A stretch of DNA of 39,025 bases from the NCBI GenBank assembly GCA_030447525.1, contig JAUJOR010000021.1, positions 45,602 to 84,626 on the forward strand. Direction: 5' to 3'. This stretch comes from Chloroflexota bacterium (GTDB lineage Bacteria > Chloroflexota > UBA11872 > UBA12225). The translations under genes were made by a program, and so were the position numbers. The notes under the pieces were generated by a model, which saw nothing but the letters and a program-made list of their open reading frames with translations, did not search any database and was not told the origin of the DNA. Below are positions 29,327-37,724 of the stretch, piece after piece; the first letter of the stretch is position 1, and each line of letters begins with the position of its first letter.

Positions 29327-32300
29327 GCGACTCCGCCGGCCGCCTGGTGCGGATCATCACGTCGGCCGACCCGGCGGTGCGCGACCAGTCACTGGAGGCG
29401 TTCGGCCGGGAGGCCACGCTGGCCACCCTGCTCGCGGAAGGGGCCGACCTGGAGACCTTCCGGCGAACGAGCGACAACCTGTACGAGCGCGTCCGCGCCT
29501 TGTTCTTTCTGTATGCCATACATCGCTTCTATGTCCCCTTGCGGTGCGCTCCCGCGGGAGGAGCTCCAGCACGGGGCGCTCTCGCGCGGGGAAACGGCAG
29601 CCCCGGCGCCGGTGCGGGGGGGCGCATCCCCTATGAGGGCTACACCCATCTGTTGCAGCGGCGCTTCGAGGAAGCGATCGAGGTCTTCCTGGCGGCGCAG
29701 ACGAGAGACGGCCCCAGCGACGCCCTCTCCAGCGCGCTGGCGGAGGCCTACCACCGGCTGGGCTTCCAGACCCTGGCCGACCAGGTACGACGGAGCGTGC
29801 GGTCGGTGCAGGGCAACCAGTGGATGTTCCGCACCGGCCACCCCATGGACCAGCCCCTGCGCGTCCGACCGGAGCTGCTGCGCCCCTCGCCCGAGGGGCT
29901 CTACCCCGTCCTGCACGAGGCCACGCCGGTGCGCATGGACCTGACCCACAGCGGTTGGAGCGACATCTTCTTTCTGGGCATGGACTTTCCCGAGGGGGCG
30001 CGGGTGCTGAACGTCTCCATTGACCTGGCGGTGCGGGGGCGCGACGCGGCGCCCCGCCCCCCGGTGGAGGCGTTCTTTCGGGTCATCGACGAGCCGGTCT
30101 TGCGCCTGGTGAGCGTCGACCTGGGGGCAGCCGCCGATGTGACCGGCCTGGCCGAGGTCTTCGACTTCGCCAAGGACTACCTGGGGCTACTCAAAGGGGC
30201 CGTCATCGCGTCCGGCATCGTCCCGCCCGGCATGGACGGCTCAGGCGAGCGCCTGGACGAGCTGCTGGAACGGCTGGTCGGACCCGGACGGGGGATCGAG
30301 CTGGTCAGCCGTGTCAACGGCATCCCCAAGGGCTCGCGCCTGGCCGTGTCCACCAATCTCCTGTCCAGCCTGATCGCCGCCGGCATGCGCGCCACCGGGC
30401 AAGTCGCCTCGCTCGAGGGGGGCCTGCAGGAGCACGAGCGGCGCCTGGTGGCCTCGCGCGCCATCCTCGGCGAGTGGCTCGGCGGCTCCGGCGGGGGCTG
30501 GCAGGACTCCGGGGGCGTCTGGCCGGGCATGAAGCTAATCACCGGGGTGCGCAGCGCGCCGGGCGACCCGGAGTTCGGCGTCAGCCGCGGGCGGCTCCTC
30601 CCGACGCACCACATCTTGACCGCGGACGAGGTCTCCCCGCAAACCCGCCAGCGCCTGCAAGACAGCCTGGTGCTCGTCCACGGCGGTATGGCCCAGAACG
30701 TGGGGCCAATCTTGGAGATGGTGACGGAGCGCTACCTGCTGCGCTGGCCCGCGGAATGGGACGCCCGCCTGGATGCCTGCCGCCTCTACGAGGGGCTGGT
30801 GGAGTTATTAAAGGCCGGCGACATTCCGGGCATCGGCAGGGCCACCACGGAGAACTTCACCGGCCCCATCCAGGCCATCATTCCCTGGGCCACCAACCGC
30901 TACACCGAGACCCTGATCGACGGGGCCAGGGCGAGGCTCAGGGAGGCCTTCTGGGGGTTCTGGATGCTGGGCGGCATGTCCGGCGGGGGCATGGGCTTCA
31001 TCGTCGATCCGCGGCGCCGGACTCAGGCCCAGGAAGAGCTCCTGGAGATCATGCAGCGGGCCAAGCGCCGCCTGGAGTACGCCCTCCCCTTCGCCATGGA
31101 GCCGGTGGTATACGACCTGGCGATCAACGAGCAGGGGACGGTCGCTGGCGTCCTGACCGGGGAAGACGCCCTGCTCCCGGCAGGGTATTACACCCTGGTG
31201 GTGCCGGCGCTCCTGCGGCGTGACGTGCGCGACCTGCCCGCGGCCCGGCGGGCGGAGCTGGATCGCTTCGGCGCCGCCTGCCGCACCCGGCCGGAGCTGT
31301 CCGGCATGGTCCAAACGCTCTTCGATCGCATCGTCCCCCGCGCCGCGGCCACGGAAGGAACCGGGCGCACCCTGGCCGCGCTGCTGGACGAGCTGGGCTT
31401 CGACCGCATCCAGCACGAGCAGATCCGGGCCGACTTACGGAGCGGACGGATCAGCCTGGCACAGAACCGCCTCCCGGCCAGCACCGACATCCGCGACGTC
31501 GAACCGGGAGACGTGGCCCTCCTGCACGAGATCGCCGGGGCGGGCGCGGGCACCGGCGCCCTGGCCGAGACCGGCATGGAGGCCCTGCGCCAGGGGGAGG
31601 TGGCGGTGATAACCCTGGCCGCCGGCGTCGGGACGCGCTGGACGCAGGGGGCCGGCGTCGTCAAGGCCCTCAACCCCTTCTGCAAGCTGGGCGGGCGCCA
31701 TCGCACGTTCCTCGAGGTGCACCTAGCCAAGAGCCGCCGCGTGGGCCGGCTATGCGGCACCCCGCTCCCCCACATCGTCACCACCAGCTACCTGACGCAC
31801 CAGCCAATCGCCTCCTACCTGGAGGGTGAGGGCAACTACGGCTACCCCGGCCCGCTGGTGCTATCGCCGGGACGGAGCGTTGGCCTGCGCCTCGTGCCCA
31901 TGACACGCGACCTGCGATTCGCGTGGGAAGAGGTGCCCCAGCAGCTGCTGGACGAGCAGGCCCAGAAGGTACGCGGGAGCCTGCACGCGGCCCTGATCGG
32001 CTGGGCGCAGGGAGCCGGGGAGGGGAGCGACTACACCGACAACGTCCCCCTGCAATGCCTGCACCCGGTCGGCCACTGGTTCGAGCTCCCCAACCTCCTA
32101 CGCAACGGGGTGCTGGCAGAGCTCCTCAGGCAGCGCCCGGCGCTGCGCTATCTAGTCATGCACAACGTCGACACCGTGGGCATGGACGTAGACCCCACTC
32201 TCCTCGGCTGGCACATCCAGTCCGGCGCGGCGCAAACGGTGGAAGTGACCACCCGCCGCCTCGAGGACCGGGGGGGTGGCCTGGCCCGCGTGGACGGCCA

Positions 32301-32724
32301 CGTGCGCCTGGTAGAGGGGCTGGCCATGCCCCGCGAGGAGGCGGAGTTCCGCCTCTCTTACTACAACTCCAACACCATGTGGCTGCACCTGGACAAGATG
32401 CTGGCCGTCTTCGGGCTTTCCCGCGCCGACCTGGACAACCCAGAGCGAGTCGCCAGCGCCGTGCGCCGTATCGCCGCCCGGGTGCCGACCTACATCACCC
32501 TCAAGGACGCCAAGAAGCGCTGGGGCCACGGCCAGGAGGACGTCTACCCGGTGGCCCAGTTCGAGAAGCTGTGGGGGGACATGACGGCCCTGCCGGACGT
32601 GGACTGCCGGTACGTCGCCGTCTCCCGCCCCCGGGGCCAGCAGCTCAAGGAGCCGGCGCAGCTCGACGACTGGCTGCGCGATGGCTCCGCCCGCTACGTC
32701 GAGTCCCTCTGCGACTGGGACTAA
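29323..32724 (+). CDS. Bifunctional GHMP sugar-kinase-like / UDPGP-type pyrophosphorylase fusion
   Basis: 1133 residues. Residues 1-190 are helical and repeat-like. Residues about 200-650 look like a GHMP sugar kinase of the fucokinase type: VRMDLTHSGWSD (sugar site), IELVSRVNGIPKGSRLAVST (ATP-loop region, near 334, degenerate) and FWMLGGMSGGGMGFIVDP (motif 3, 548-559). Residues about 755-1130 are a UDPGP domain: VITLAAGVGTRWTQGAGVVK, then ALNPFCKLGGRHRTFLEVHL, IVTTSYLTHQPIASYL and LVMHNVDTVGMD. Such a fusion would phosphorylate a free sugar and then make its UDP-sugar. Fkp of Bacteroides has the reverse domain order. The GSRLAVST loop lacks the canonical GLGSS, so kinase activity is uncertain. 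A Gly/Ala/Arg insert lies at 29549-29630. Coupled to the upstream nucleotidyltransferase. Confidence 0.82.
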   Translation: MSDSAGRLVRIITSADPAVRDQSLEAFGREATLATLLAEGADLETFRRTSDNLYERVRALFFLYAIHRFYVPLRCAPAGGAPARGALARGNGSPGAGAGGRIPYEGYTHLLQRRFEEAIEVFLAAQTRDGPSDALSSALAEAYHRLGFQTLADQVRRSVRSVQGNQWMFRTGHPMDQPLRVRPELLRPSPEGLYPVLHEATPVRMDLTHSGWSDIFFLGMDFPEGARVLNVSIDLAVRGRDAAPRPPVEAFFRVIDEPVLRLVSVDLGAAADVTGLAEVFDFAKDYLGLLKGAVIASGIVPPGMDGSGERLDELLERLVGPGRGIELVSRVNGIPKGSRLAVSTNLLSSLIAAGMRATGQVASLEGGLQEHERRLVASRAILGEWLGGSGGGWQDSGGVWPGMKLITGVRSAPGDPEFGVSRGRLLPTHHILTADEVSPQTRQRLQDSLVLVHGGMAQNVGPILEMVTERYLLRWPAEWDARLDACRLYEGLVELLKAGDIPGIGRATTENFTGPIQAIIPWATNRYTETLIDGARARLREAFWGFWMLGGMSGGGMGFIVDPRRRTQAQEELLEIMQRAKRRLEYALPFAMEPVVYDLAINEQGTVAGVLTGEDALLPAGYYTLVVPALLRRDVRDLPAARRAELDRFGAACRTRPELSGMVQTLFDRIVPRAAATEGTGRTLAALLDELGFDRIQHEQIRADLRSGRISLAQNRLPASTDIRDVEPGDVALLHEIAGAGAGTGALAETGMEALRQGEVAVITLAAGVGTRWTQGAGVVKALNPFCKLGGRHRTFLEVHLAKSRRVGRLCGTPLPHIVTTSYLTHQPIASYLEGEGNYGYPGPLVLSPGRSVGLRLVPMTRDLRFAWEEVPQQLLDEQAQKVRGSLHAALIGWAQGAGEGSDYTDNVPLQCLHPVGHWFELPNLLRNGVLAELLRQRPALRYLVMHNVDTVGMDVDPTLLGWHIQSGAAQTVEVTTRRLEDRGGGLARVDGHVRLVEGLAMPREEAEFRLSYYNSNTMWLHLDKMLAVFGLSRADLDNPERVASAVRRIAARVPTYITLKDAKKRWGHGQEDVYPVAQFEKLWGDMTALPDVDCRYVAVSRPRGQQLKEPAQLDDWLRDGSARYVESLCDWD

Positions 32725-32748
32725 GGCCGCCCCCTTTCTATCACTGCA

Positions 32749-32808
32749 ACGTCGGTTTCCAGATCAACATACGCAAACTGGTGCATCCGAGGAAGTGTCG
32801 TTGCAGTG
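32749..32808. repeat. Inverted partner of the repeat core
   Basis: cactgcaacg (32749-32758) is the exact reverse complement of cgttgcagtg (32799-32808) inside the first CRISPR-like repeat, and its flanks extend the match imperfectly. It may be a degenerate, inverted extra repeat or a hairpin arm after the large fusion gene. Confidence 0.6.
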
Positions 32809-32884
32809 CTATAGGGTACAAGCGAGCATGGAGTTGCCGAAGATGAGGGAGTAGGCGTCGTTGCAGTGCTATAGGGTACAAGCG
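32797..32884. CRISPR. Minimal CRISPR-like locus: two identical 28-bp repeats, one 32-bp spacer
   Basis: Identical 28-bp repeats at 32797-32824 and 32857-32884 (beginning gtcgttgcagtgctatag, ending gtacaagcg) flank a unique 32-bp spacer (32825-32856). The 60-bp period and sizes are typical of type I arrays. On the minus strand the repeat reads cgcttgtaccctatag then cactgcaacgac, a familiar CRISPR-like layout. No cas genes are in the window, so it is a decayed or orphan array, or a coincidental duplication. Confidence 0.6.
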
Positions 32885-32924
32885 CCCGGGAGGTACGCCA
32901 TCTGGAGCGCCCCAGAAGCCCCTG

Positions 32925-33992
32925 CTAGCGCCCCAGCAGGCCAAAGGCCTGGGCCAGGAGCTCGTACGACCGCCGGCGCGCCGTGGGATCGTGGCAAATG
33001 GTGACCACCACCAGCTCGTCCACCCCATGCGCCGTGGCCATCCTCTCCAGCTGCCCTTTGACCCCCACCGGCCCCCCCACGACCACCCCCTCCATGATCG
33101 CCTCGGCCCGCGCTCGCTCGGCCGCGGTGTAGGGGTAGGCCAGCGCCTCCTCCACGCTGGGCACCGGTCCGCGCTCGCCCCGCTCCATGCGCAAGCGCAG
33201 GAGCGTGAAGCTGGCGCTCAGGCGCCGCGCCTCGGCCTCGGTCTCGGCGCATAACACCCGCACGGCCAGACTGCCCCTGGGCCCATCCAGCGTCGCCGAG
33301 GGCCGGAACGAGGCGCGATAGGCCCTCAGCACCCCTTCGCCCCCCACCGGATTGATAAAGTGGGCGAACGAAAACGCGAACCCGAAGTGAGCGGCGTACG
33401 CCGCGCTCTCCCCACTGGAGCCCAGCAGCCACAGCTCCGGCGCCCCGGGCTCCTGTGGCATCGCCCGAACGCCCCGGAACGGATGATCCTCCGGCAGGGC
33501 GTCATGCAAAAAGCCGGCTAGATCCCGAAGGTGCTCCGGGAAGCGCTCGATGGGAAGGGGGCGCCCTTGGGCCAGCGCCAGGGCCGTCCGCCCATCTGAC
33601 CCCGGCGCCCGACCGATCCCCAGGTCGATGCGCCCGGGGAACAGGGCGTGCAGCAGGCGGAACGTCTCGGCGACTTTCAGGGGGCTATAGTGGGCCAGCA
33701 TCACCCCGCCGGAGCCGACGCGGATGTGCCCCGTAACGGAAGCCACCCGTGAGATCATCACTTCGGGGGCCGAGCCGGCGAGACTCCCCGTGTTGTGGTG
33801 CTCCGCCAGCCAGTAACGGCGGTAGCCCAGCCGGTCGGCGAGCTGGGCCAGGGCCAGCGTCTCCTCCAGCGCGTCCCTGGGTGACCGCCCGCTCCCGATC
33901 GGCGACTGGTCGAGGACGCTCAGGGAAATGGCCGCTTCTCTACCTGCGTCCAGCGGAACGCCCTTCCCTTGAGAGTTCTCCCATGCTGTCAC
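32925..33992 (-). CDS. LLM-class flavin-dependent oxidoreductase (bacterial luciferase-like)
   Basis: 355 residues from GTG 33992. It has the luciferase-like TIM barrel signature of the MsnO8/YhbW type: SLSVLDQSPIGSGRSPRDAL, RYWLAEHHNTGSLAGSAPEV, IRVGSGGVMLAHYSPLKVAE and FPGRIDLGIGRAPGSDGRT. It uses FMNH2 or F420H2 on an unknown substrate. The start is unclear: the conserved part begins about 20 residues in, and upstream sequence belongs to another gene remnant (the HerA fragment ends at 33989, overlapping by four bases). This suggests a chromosomal join just upstream that replaced its native promoter. Confidence 0.9.
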   Translation of the reverse strand: MTAWENSQGKGVPLDAGREAAISLSVLDQSPIGSGRSPRDALEETLALAQLADRLGYRRYWLAEHHNTGSLAGSAPEVMISRVASVTGHIRVGSGGVMLAHYSPLKVAETFRLLHALFPGRIDLGIGRAPGSDGRTALALAQGRPLPIERFPEHLRDLAGFLHDALPEDHPFRGVRAMPQEPGAPELWLLGSSGESAAYAAHFGFAFSFAHFINPVGGEGVLRAYRASFRPSATLDGPRGSLAVRVLCAETEAEARRLSASFTLLRLRMERGERGPVPSVEEALAYPYTAAERARAEAIMEGVVVGGPVGVKGQLERMATAHGVDELVVVTICHDPTARRRSYELLAQAFGLLGR

Positions 33993-34336
33993 TCGGTCAT
34001 GCGCAGCCGGCAGGGCGCCGGGTCGATGGAGACCAGCAGGGGGCGCGCCATATGGGCGAGCGAGACGATGGCCTGACCAGGTGCGAGACTGGGCAAACGC
34101 TGCCACAGGCCCTCATCGATGCCGCCTACGGTGCGCTTGAGGCGGTTCACAACCGTAGGGTCATTCACTTTATGGAGGATGAAGTTGTTGCACAGGCCGA
34201 AGACCTCGTCGGGCAAGTGCTGAGGGAGCTGCGTGACGAAGATCAGGCCCAGCCAGCGTTTGCGGCCACGGTGGGCGATGCGGGCGACTTGCTGAAAGAG
34301 GACGGGCAGCTTGGCGATGCGGTGGGCGCTCAACGA
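33989..34336 (-). pseudogene. HerA-like AAA ATPase, C-terminal remnant
   Basis: About 115 residues: SAHRIAKLPVLFQQVARIAH, then GRKRWLGLIFVTQLPQHLPD, EVFGLCNNFILHKVNDPTVV, RTVGGIDEGLWQRLPSLAPG and QAIVSLAHMARPLLVSIDPA. This is the C-terminal third of a HerA/FtsK-type ATPase (sensor and arginine-finger region). The preceding Walker A and B motifs are missing and the upstream 38 codons are unrelated. HerA proteins serve DNA end resection, or defence when paired with a nuclease. Confidence 0.8.
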
Positions 34337-34411
34337 GCCTGCCGGAACCGGAATTCTGTGCAAAGCCGAACCGAGTCGCCGGCGGTGGATTGGCTCTACT
34401 CCACTCGCGAT

Positions 34412-34437
34412 CCTCAGATGCCGCAAGGTGTTGAGCA
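34412..34437. repeat. 26-bp dispersed repeat, copy 1
   Basis: cctcagatgccgcaagg followed by tgttgagca. It is repeated in the same orientation with one mismatch at 37639-37664. It lies exactly where homology to the HerA gene breaks down. Confidence 0.8.
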
Positions 34438-34523
34438 TCAGGGAGCTCACTGGTAGTAACTCAGGAGCCGCGTCTCGACCACTCCGCTGCCGAAAGGCCT
34501 TCCGCAGACTGTCGGCTGCGCCG

Positions 34524-34760
34524 TCAATCCGCCAGGGGCACGGACGGCAGCGATAGCCCGAGCTGCTTCAGCACAGGGAGCAGTTGCTGCAAGGCGAGGC
34601 ACAAGCCCCGGTACGTCTCGCGCTGAGGCTCGGTCATAGCGCCCTCCTGGTAGTCCTGATGGAGGCCCTCCAAGCGATTCATCAGCTCGCGCCACTCCAG
34701 ATACCACACGCCCCGGTTCGCCGGCGACTCCTCCGCCCAGCCGGCGGCGAGTTCAGGCAA
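34524..34760 (-). CDS. Hypothetical small protein
   Basis: 78 residues from TTG 34760, though the frame is open a further 15 codons upstream (RIDTRLRELVAEAAF). Sequence is helical and amphipathic: NRGVWYLEWRELMNRLEGLH, DYQEGAMTEPQRETYRGLCL, ALQQLLPVLKQLGL. No family recognised. It overlaps the 3' end of the broken gene upstream, as in a two-gene cassette. Start and integrity are uncertain. Confidence 0.5.
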   Translation of the reverse strand: MPELAAGWAEESPANRGVWYLEWRELMNRLEGLHQDYQEGAMTEPQRETYRGLCLALQQLLPVLKQLGLSLPSVPLAD

Positions 34761-34786
34761 GAAGGCGGCTTCGGCGACGAGCTCCC

Positions 34787-35352
34787 TCAGCCGGGTGTCG
34801 ATGCGTTAAGTGACCGGGGTGGCCGTAGCCATCGCTGCTCTGTGGGCTCCGGGTCGGCGGCGGAATACGCCAGACCTGGCCTGGGCTGAAAGGTCGTCAC
34901 CCAACGGCCAAGTTCCAGACGGTATTCTACCGCCACCCAATCGTATCCTGCGGGCCTTTCAGTCCCCGGGACTCGCGCACCGCGGTGACCTGCCAGTGCT
35001 GGGCGCGGAGTTGGCTCACCAGCACACCGCTGTCCGTCTCCAGGATCACCTCACGGAGGCTAGCCAGATAGCTCTCGAGTGACGTGCCGTCCGGCCACTC
35101 GCGGCCCACGACGACGTGGCGCAGGTAGTGGACCTCTGCCGGGGGCAGGCGGTCGCTCCCACGGAGGAGGCGACCGCGCCAGGTCTGGCCGGCCAACCGG
35201 CCACGTGCCGGGGCGTCTGGCGAGGGATGGAATCTCACCTGGGACAGGTGCCGCAGGACACGCGCCAGGTCGTCTTCCGAGGCGGGCCTGGAGCCGGTAG
35301 CCCACTCGACGATCATTCCATCCACGTCGGCGGGCTGGCTGGCCACGGTCAA
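34787..35352 (-). pseudogene. Hypothetical protein gene broken by one frameshift
   Basis: From TTG 35352 (agagg upstream) the frame runs to a stop at 34927, ending VTAVRESRGLKGPQ. A -1 shift near 34955 restores a long continuation: YDWVAVEYRLELGRWVTTFQ, then PRPGLAYSAADPEPTEQRWL, to TGA at 34787. The joined product of about 185 residues looks like one conserved domain. The family is not recognised. The frameshift could be real decay or a sequencing error. Confidence 0.6.
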
Positions 35353-35535
35353 TGTACCTCTTGCTGGCGCAACCGCCTGGGGTGGCGTAGCGCGGCCGAG
35401 CGAGGGACTCTATGCTAGCTGGGTGGTCGTCCTGTCGCACCATCTGAAGGCAAACGACAAGGAATCAGCCAAGAAGCTAAGCAAGCGGTCGTACCGGGAA
35501 GACACTAGCCGCGTGGCGCTAGCAGTGCGCCACAA

Positions 35536-36665
35536 TCATGACGAGGGATAGAGACGGGCGAGTTTGGTGCGTGCATCGGCACACGTGAAGCGCCAGTGGA
35601 TCGTGGCCCGGGCCGCGTTGCGGGGCGCCTGCCAGGCCGCGACCTCGTGCCGGAGGGCGGGCAGGTCCGCAAGGCGTTGGTTCAAACATTGACGGGAGAG
35701 GACGCTGATCTCCAGTTCGGCCATGGTGAGCCAGCTCCCGTGCTTGGGCGTGTAGTGGAACGCCAGCTTGCGGGCGATGCGCCGCGCCTCCTCGGGCGGG
35801 AACGCCTCGTAGAGCGCGGCCGGCGTATGGGTGTTGAGGTTGTCGACCACCACGTGGAGCATGTCGGCGTCGGGGAAGTGGTCGTTGACGAGCGCCTGCA
35901 TCTGGTGGGCGAAGTCGTGCTTGGTGCGCCGCTCGGTCACGGCCACGTGGCGCCAGCCCCCAGCGCCACCGTCCGGCCGATCGGGCGAGAAGTGGACGAA
36001 CAGGTTGGCCGTGCCCTTGCGCTCGTACTCGTAGTCGTAGCGGGCGGGCTGCCCGGGCGCGGGTGGGAGCGGCACCCGCGTCTCGCCGATGAGCTGCACC
36101 GGCCGCTCGTCGAAGCACACCCGCGAGCGCTTCGGGTCGGGTGGCGCGGCGTACAGATCGAGCACGTCCTCCATGCGCCAGACGAAGTCAGCGCCCACCG
36201 TGCGGATACACCACTGCTCCTTCAGCCACGGCTTCGTCTCATTTTTTGCAGGGTCCGGCGGACGGTCTCATCACGAATAGAGTCCACCAGCTGGACCTCG
36301 ACCAGCCGGTCGGCCAGCAACTGCATCGTCCAGCGCGGCCGCCCGTCGGGCGGCGTGCTGCAGGCGGTGGCCACCAGGTATGCCTCCTGCTTGCCATCCA
36401 GCTTGCGCTGTCCACCCGGCCGGGGCCGCTCGCGCAGCGCCCAGTCCAGCCCGCCCTCGACGAACTTGCGCCGCGTCCGCTCCACGGTGGCCTCGCCCAC
36501 GCGCACGGCCACGGCAATCGCCTCGTCCGTGGCGCCCGCGGCCGCGTGGAGCAGGATGCGCGCCCGCGCGCTCACCCGCGCCCCGACCTTCCCGCGCCGC
36601 AAGAGCCCGTCCAACCGCGACCGCTCCTCCTCCGTCAGGTCCACAAGGTACTTCTTGGCCGGCAT
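35536..36665 (-). CDS. IS630 transposase, produced by -1 frameshift of two ORFs
   Basis: ORF A (36665 to 36222) holds the helix-turn-helix half: KKYLVDLTEEERSRLDGLLR, RGKVGARVSARARILLHAAA, ATVERTRRKFVEGGLDWALR. ORF B continues in the -1 frame from about 36245 (NETKPWLKEQWCIRTVGADF, then VWRMEDVLDLYA). Its DDE triad lies in VCFDERPVQLIGETRV, LHVVVDNLNTHTPAALYEAF, and HGSWLTMAELEISVLSRQCL. The joint is a six-A run. Joined length is about 376 residues. All three catalytic acids are present, so it may be active. Similar frameshifting is known in the IS630 family. Confidence 0.85.
36242..36249 (-). promoter_or_regulatory. Probable programmed -1 frameshift (or slippage) site
   Basis: On the minus strand the run cAAAAAAtg (six A, 36247-36242) lies where ORF A must switch to ORF B. 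Frame 0 reads CAA AAA ATG and stops 24 bases later (TGA at 36224-36222); slipping back one base gives AAT GAG ACG and the rest of the transposase. Confidence 0.6.
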
Positions 36666-36740
36666 CTCGACCTCGTCGGAAAAACATCGAGTATGCTCCG
36701 AGGAAGGCATGAGCATCAAATCCCGTATGGCGGACTACTA

Positions 36741-37598
36741 GGAAGCTTGCGAGGCGGATGGCATCAGTGGTCTGGAATGGATCGTAGTCGTACTGGAGAA
36801 CCCATAAGAATAGATTCCAACTGGGCTCGTAAATCGTTACCTGTTCGCAGCAAGACCCTCCATACGAGTCCGGAAACTGCTGTGCCGGATCCCGGTATGT
36901 CCAACTGAACCCCCCGTCCGTGGAGGTGACCGCGTACCGGTTCCCCGTGTAGAGAACAGTGTTGCCCACGTTCGCCACACTTGGCTCATTCACGACTCGG
37001 TTGCGCGGGTCGAGTGGGTTGGCTGGGATGACCGATTTGCGGGGATGACTTGCGGAACCAATCAAACTCACTCACCGTCTGCTTGGCCGAAGCAGCGGCG
37101 GGGGCGTTAGATGCATCACTGCGGTGCAGCACGTGAAGAAGTTCCGAGTCATCCCCATCTCCGGAGACGCCCGGATCGCCGATAGACCGCAGTGCCGTGG
37201 CGGCTGGCTTGTCCAGTAAGGTCAGGTCTGCGTCCGGATCACCGTAGCGTGTTGCCGGTGGAGCGGGCCGGATCCGCACCGGTGGAGGCATCGGGGTACG
37301 GTGCTCCGGGTCAGGGATCGGCACGGTAGGAAGGGGTGCGGCACCGCAGCGCTGGGGTAGTGGCTTGGCCGCGAGCTCCCGCCTGCGTTCCTCTGAGAGC
37401 GGGAAGCCGGCGACGCGCGCGGTGGAGCCACCCTGGGCCTTCCCGCTAGCCGCCTGTGCGGCACCGCGGGCAAGCTCTGATCGAGGCGGCGTCTGTGCCT
37501 GACCCACGCCCGTCCCTGGCCACGCACCCACGAACACAGTCGCCAACGCAGAGCCAATGGTGCAAAGTGCTGATGCAACGGTACGCCGGCCACGCATA
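36741..37598 (-). pseudogene. Exported sialidase-like (BNR/Asp-box) protein, frameshifted and cut by IS630
   Basis: From ATG 37598 (aaggga upstream) a signal peptide is followed by a Pro-rich mature start, up to KQTVSEFDWFRKSS (stop at 36986). The adjacent frame supplies the rest from about 37040: RNRVVNEPSVANVGNTVLYT, GNRYAVTSTDGGFSWTYRD (an Asp-box-like motif) and QVTIYEPSWNLFLWVLQYDY. This resembles extracellular beta-propeller sialidase-like proteins. The reading stops at IRLASF, where IS630 begins. The C-terminal part is not found on the far side of the IS, so it has been lost. Dead gene. Confidence 0.75.
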
Positions 37599-37638
37599 TT
37601 CACAGCCGTTCGTCCCTTCCTGACCAAATGCGCCTCCA

Positions 37639-37664
37639 CCTCAGATGCCGCAAGGCGTTGAGCA
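37639..37664. repeat. 26-bp dispersed repeat, copy 2
   Basis: Same orientation and 25/26 identical to 34412-34437. The two copies bracket about 3.2 kb of broken genes. On the minus strand both translate as LNxLRHLR, so they might be the ends of a lost transposase gene. Confidence 0.8.
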
Positions 37665-37724
37665 CTGCCAGTCCCTCCAGTGAAGGGGGTCGCTCACTCC
37701 AGGCATGCGGAGCCGTGCTCACAC

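Larger units (their letters stand above)
35522..36738 (-). mobile_element. IS630-family insertion sequence
   Basis: The element is flanked by TA on both sides (35520-35521 and 36739-36740), the IS630 target duplication. The ends match as imperfect inverted repeats: tagcagtgcgcca on the left against tagtagtccgcca read from the right, including the TA. It carries one transposase split across two overlapping frames. Inserted into a sialidase-like gene. Confidence 0.85.

Noticed and set aside
34447..34523. Transposase-like CGRPFGSGVVETRLLSYYQ on the minus strand
   Set aside because: Resembles a GSG-VE motif of some transposases, but there is no flanking support and the frame is short.
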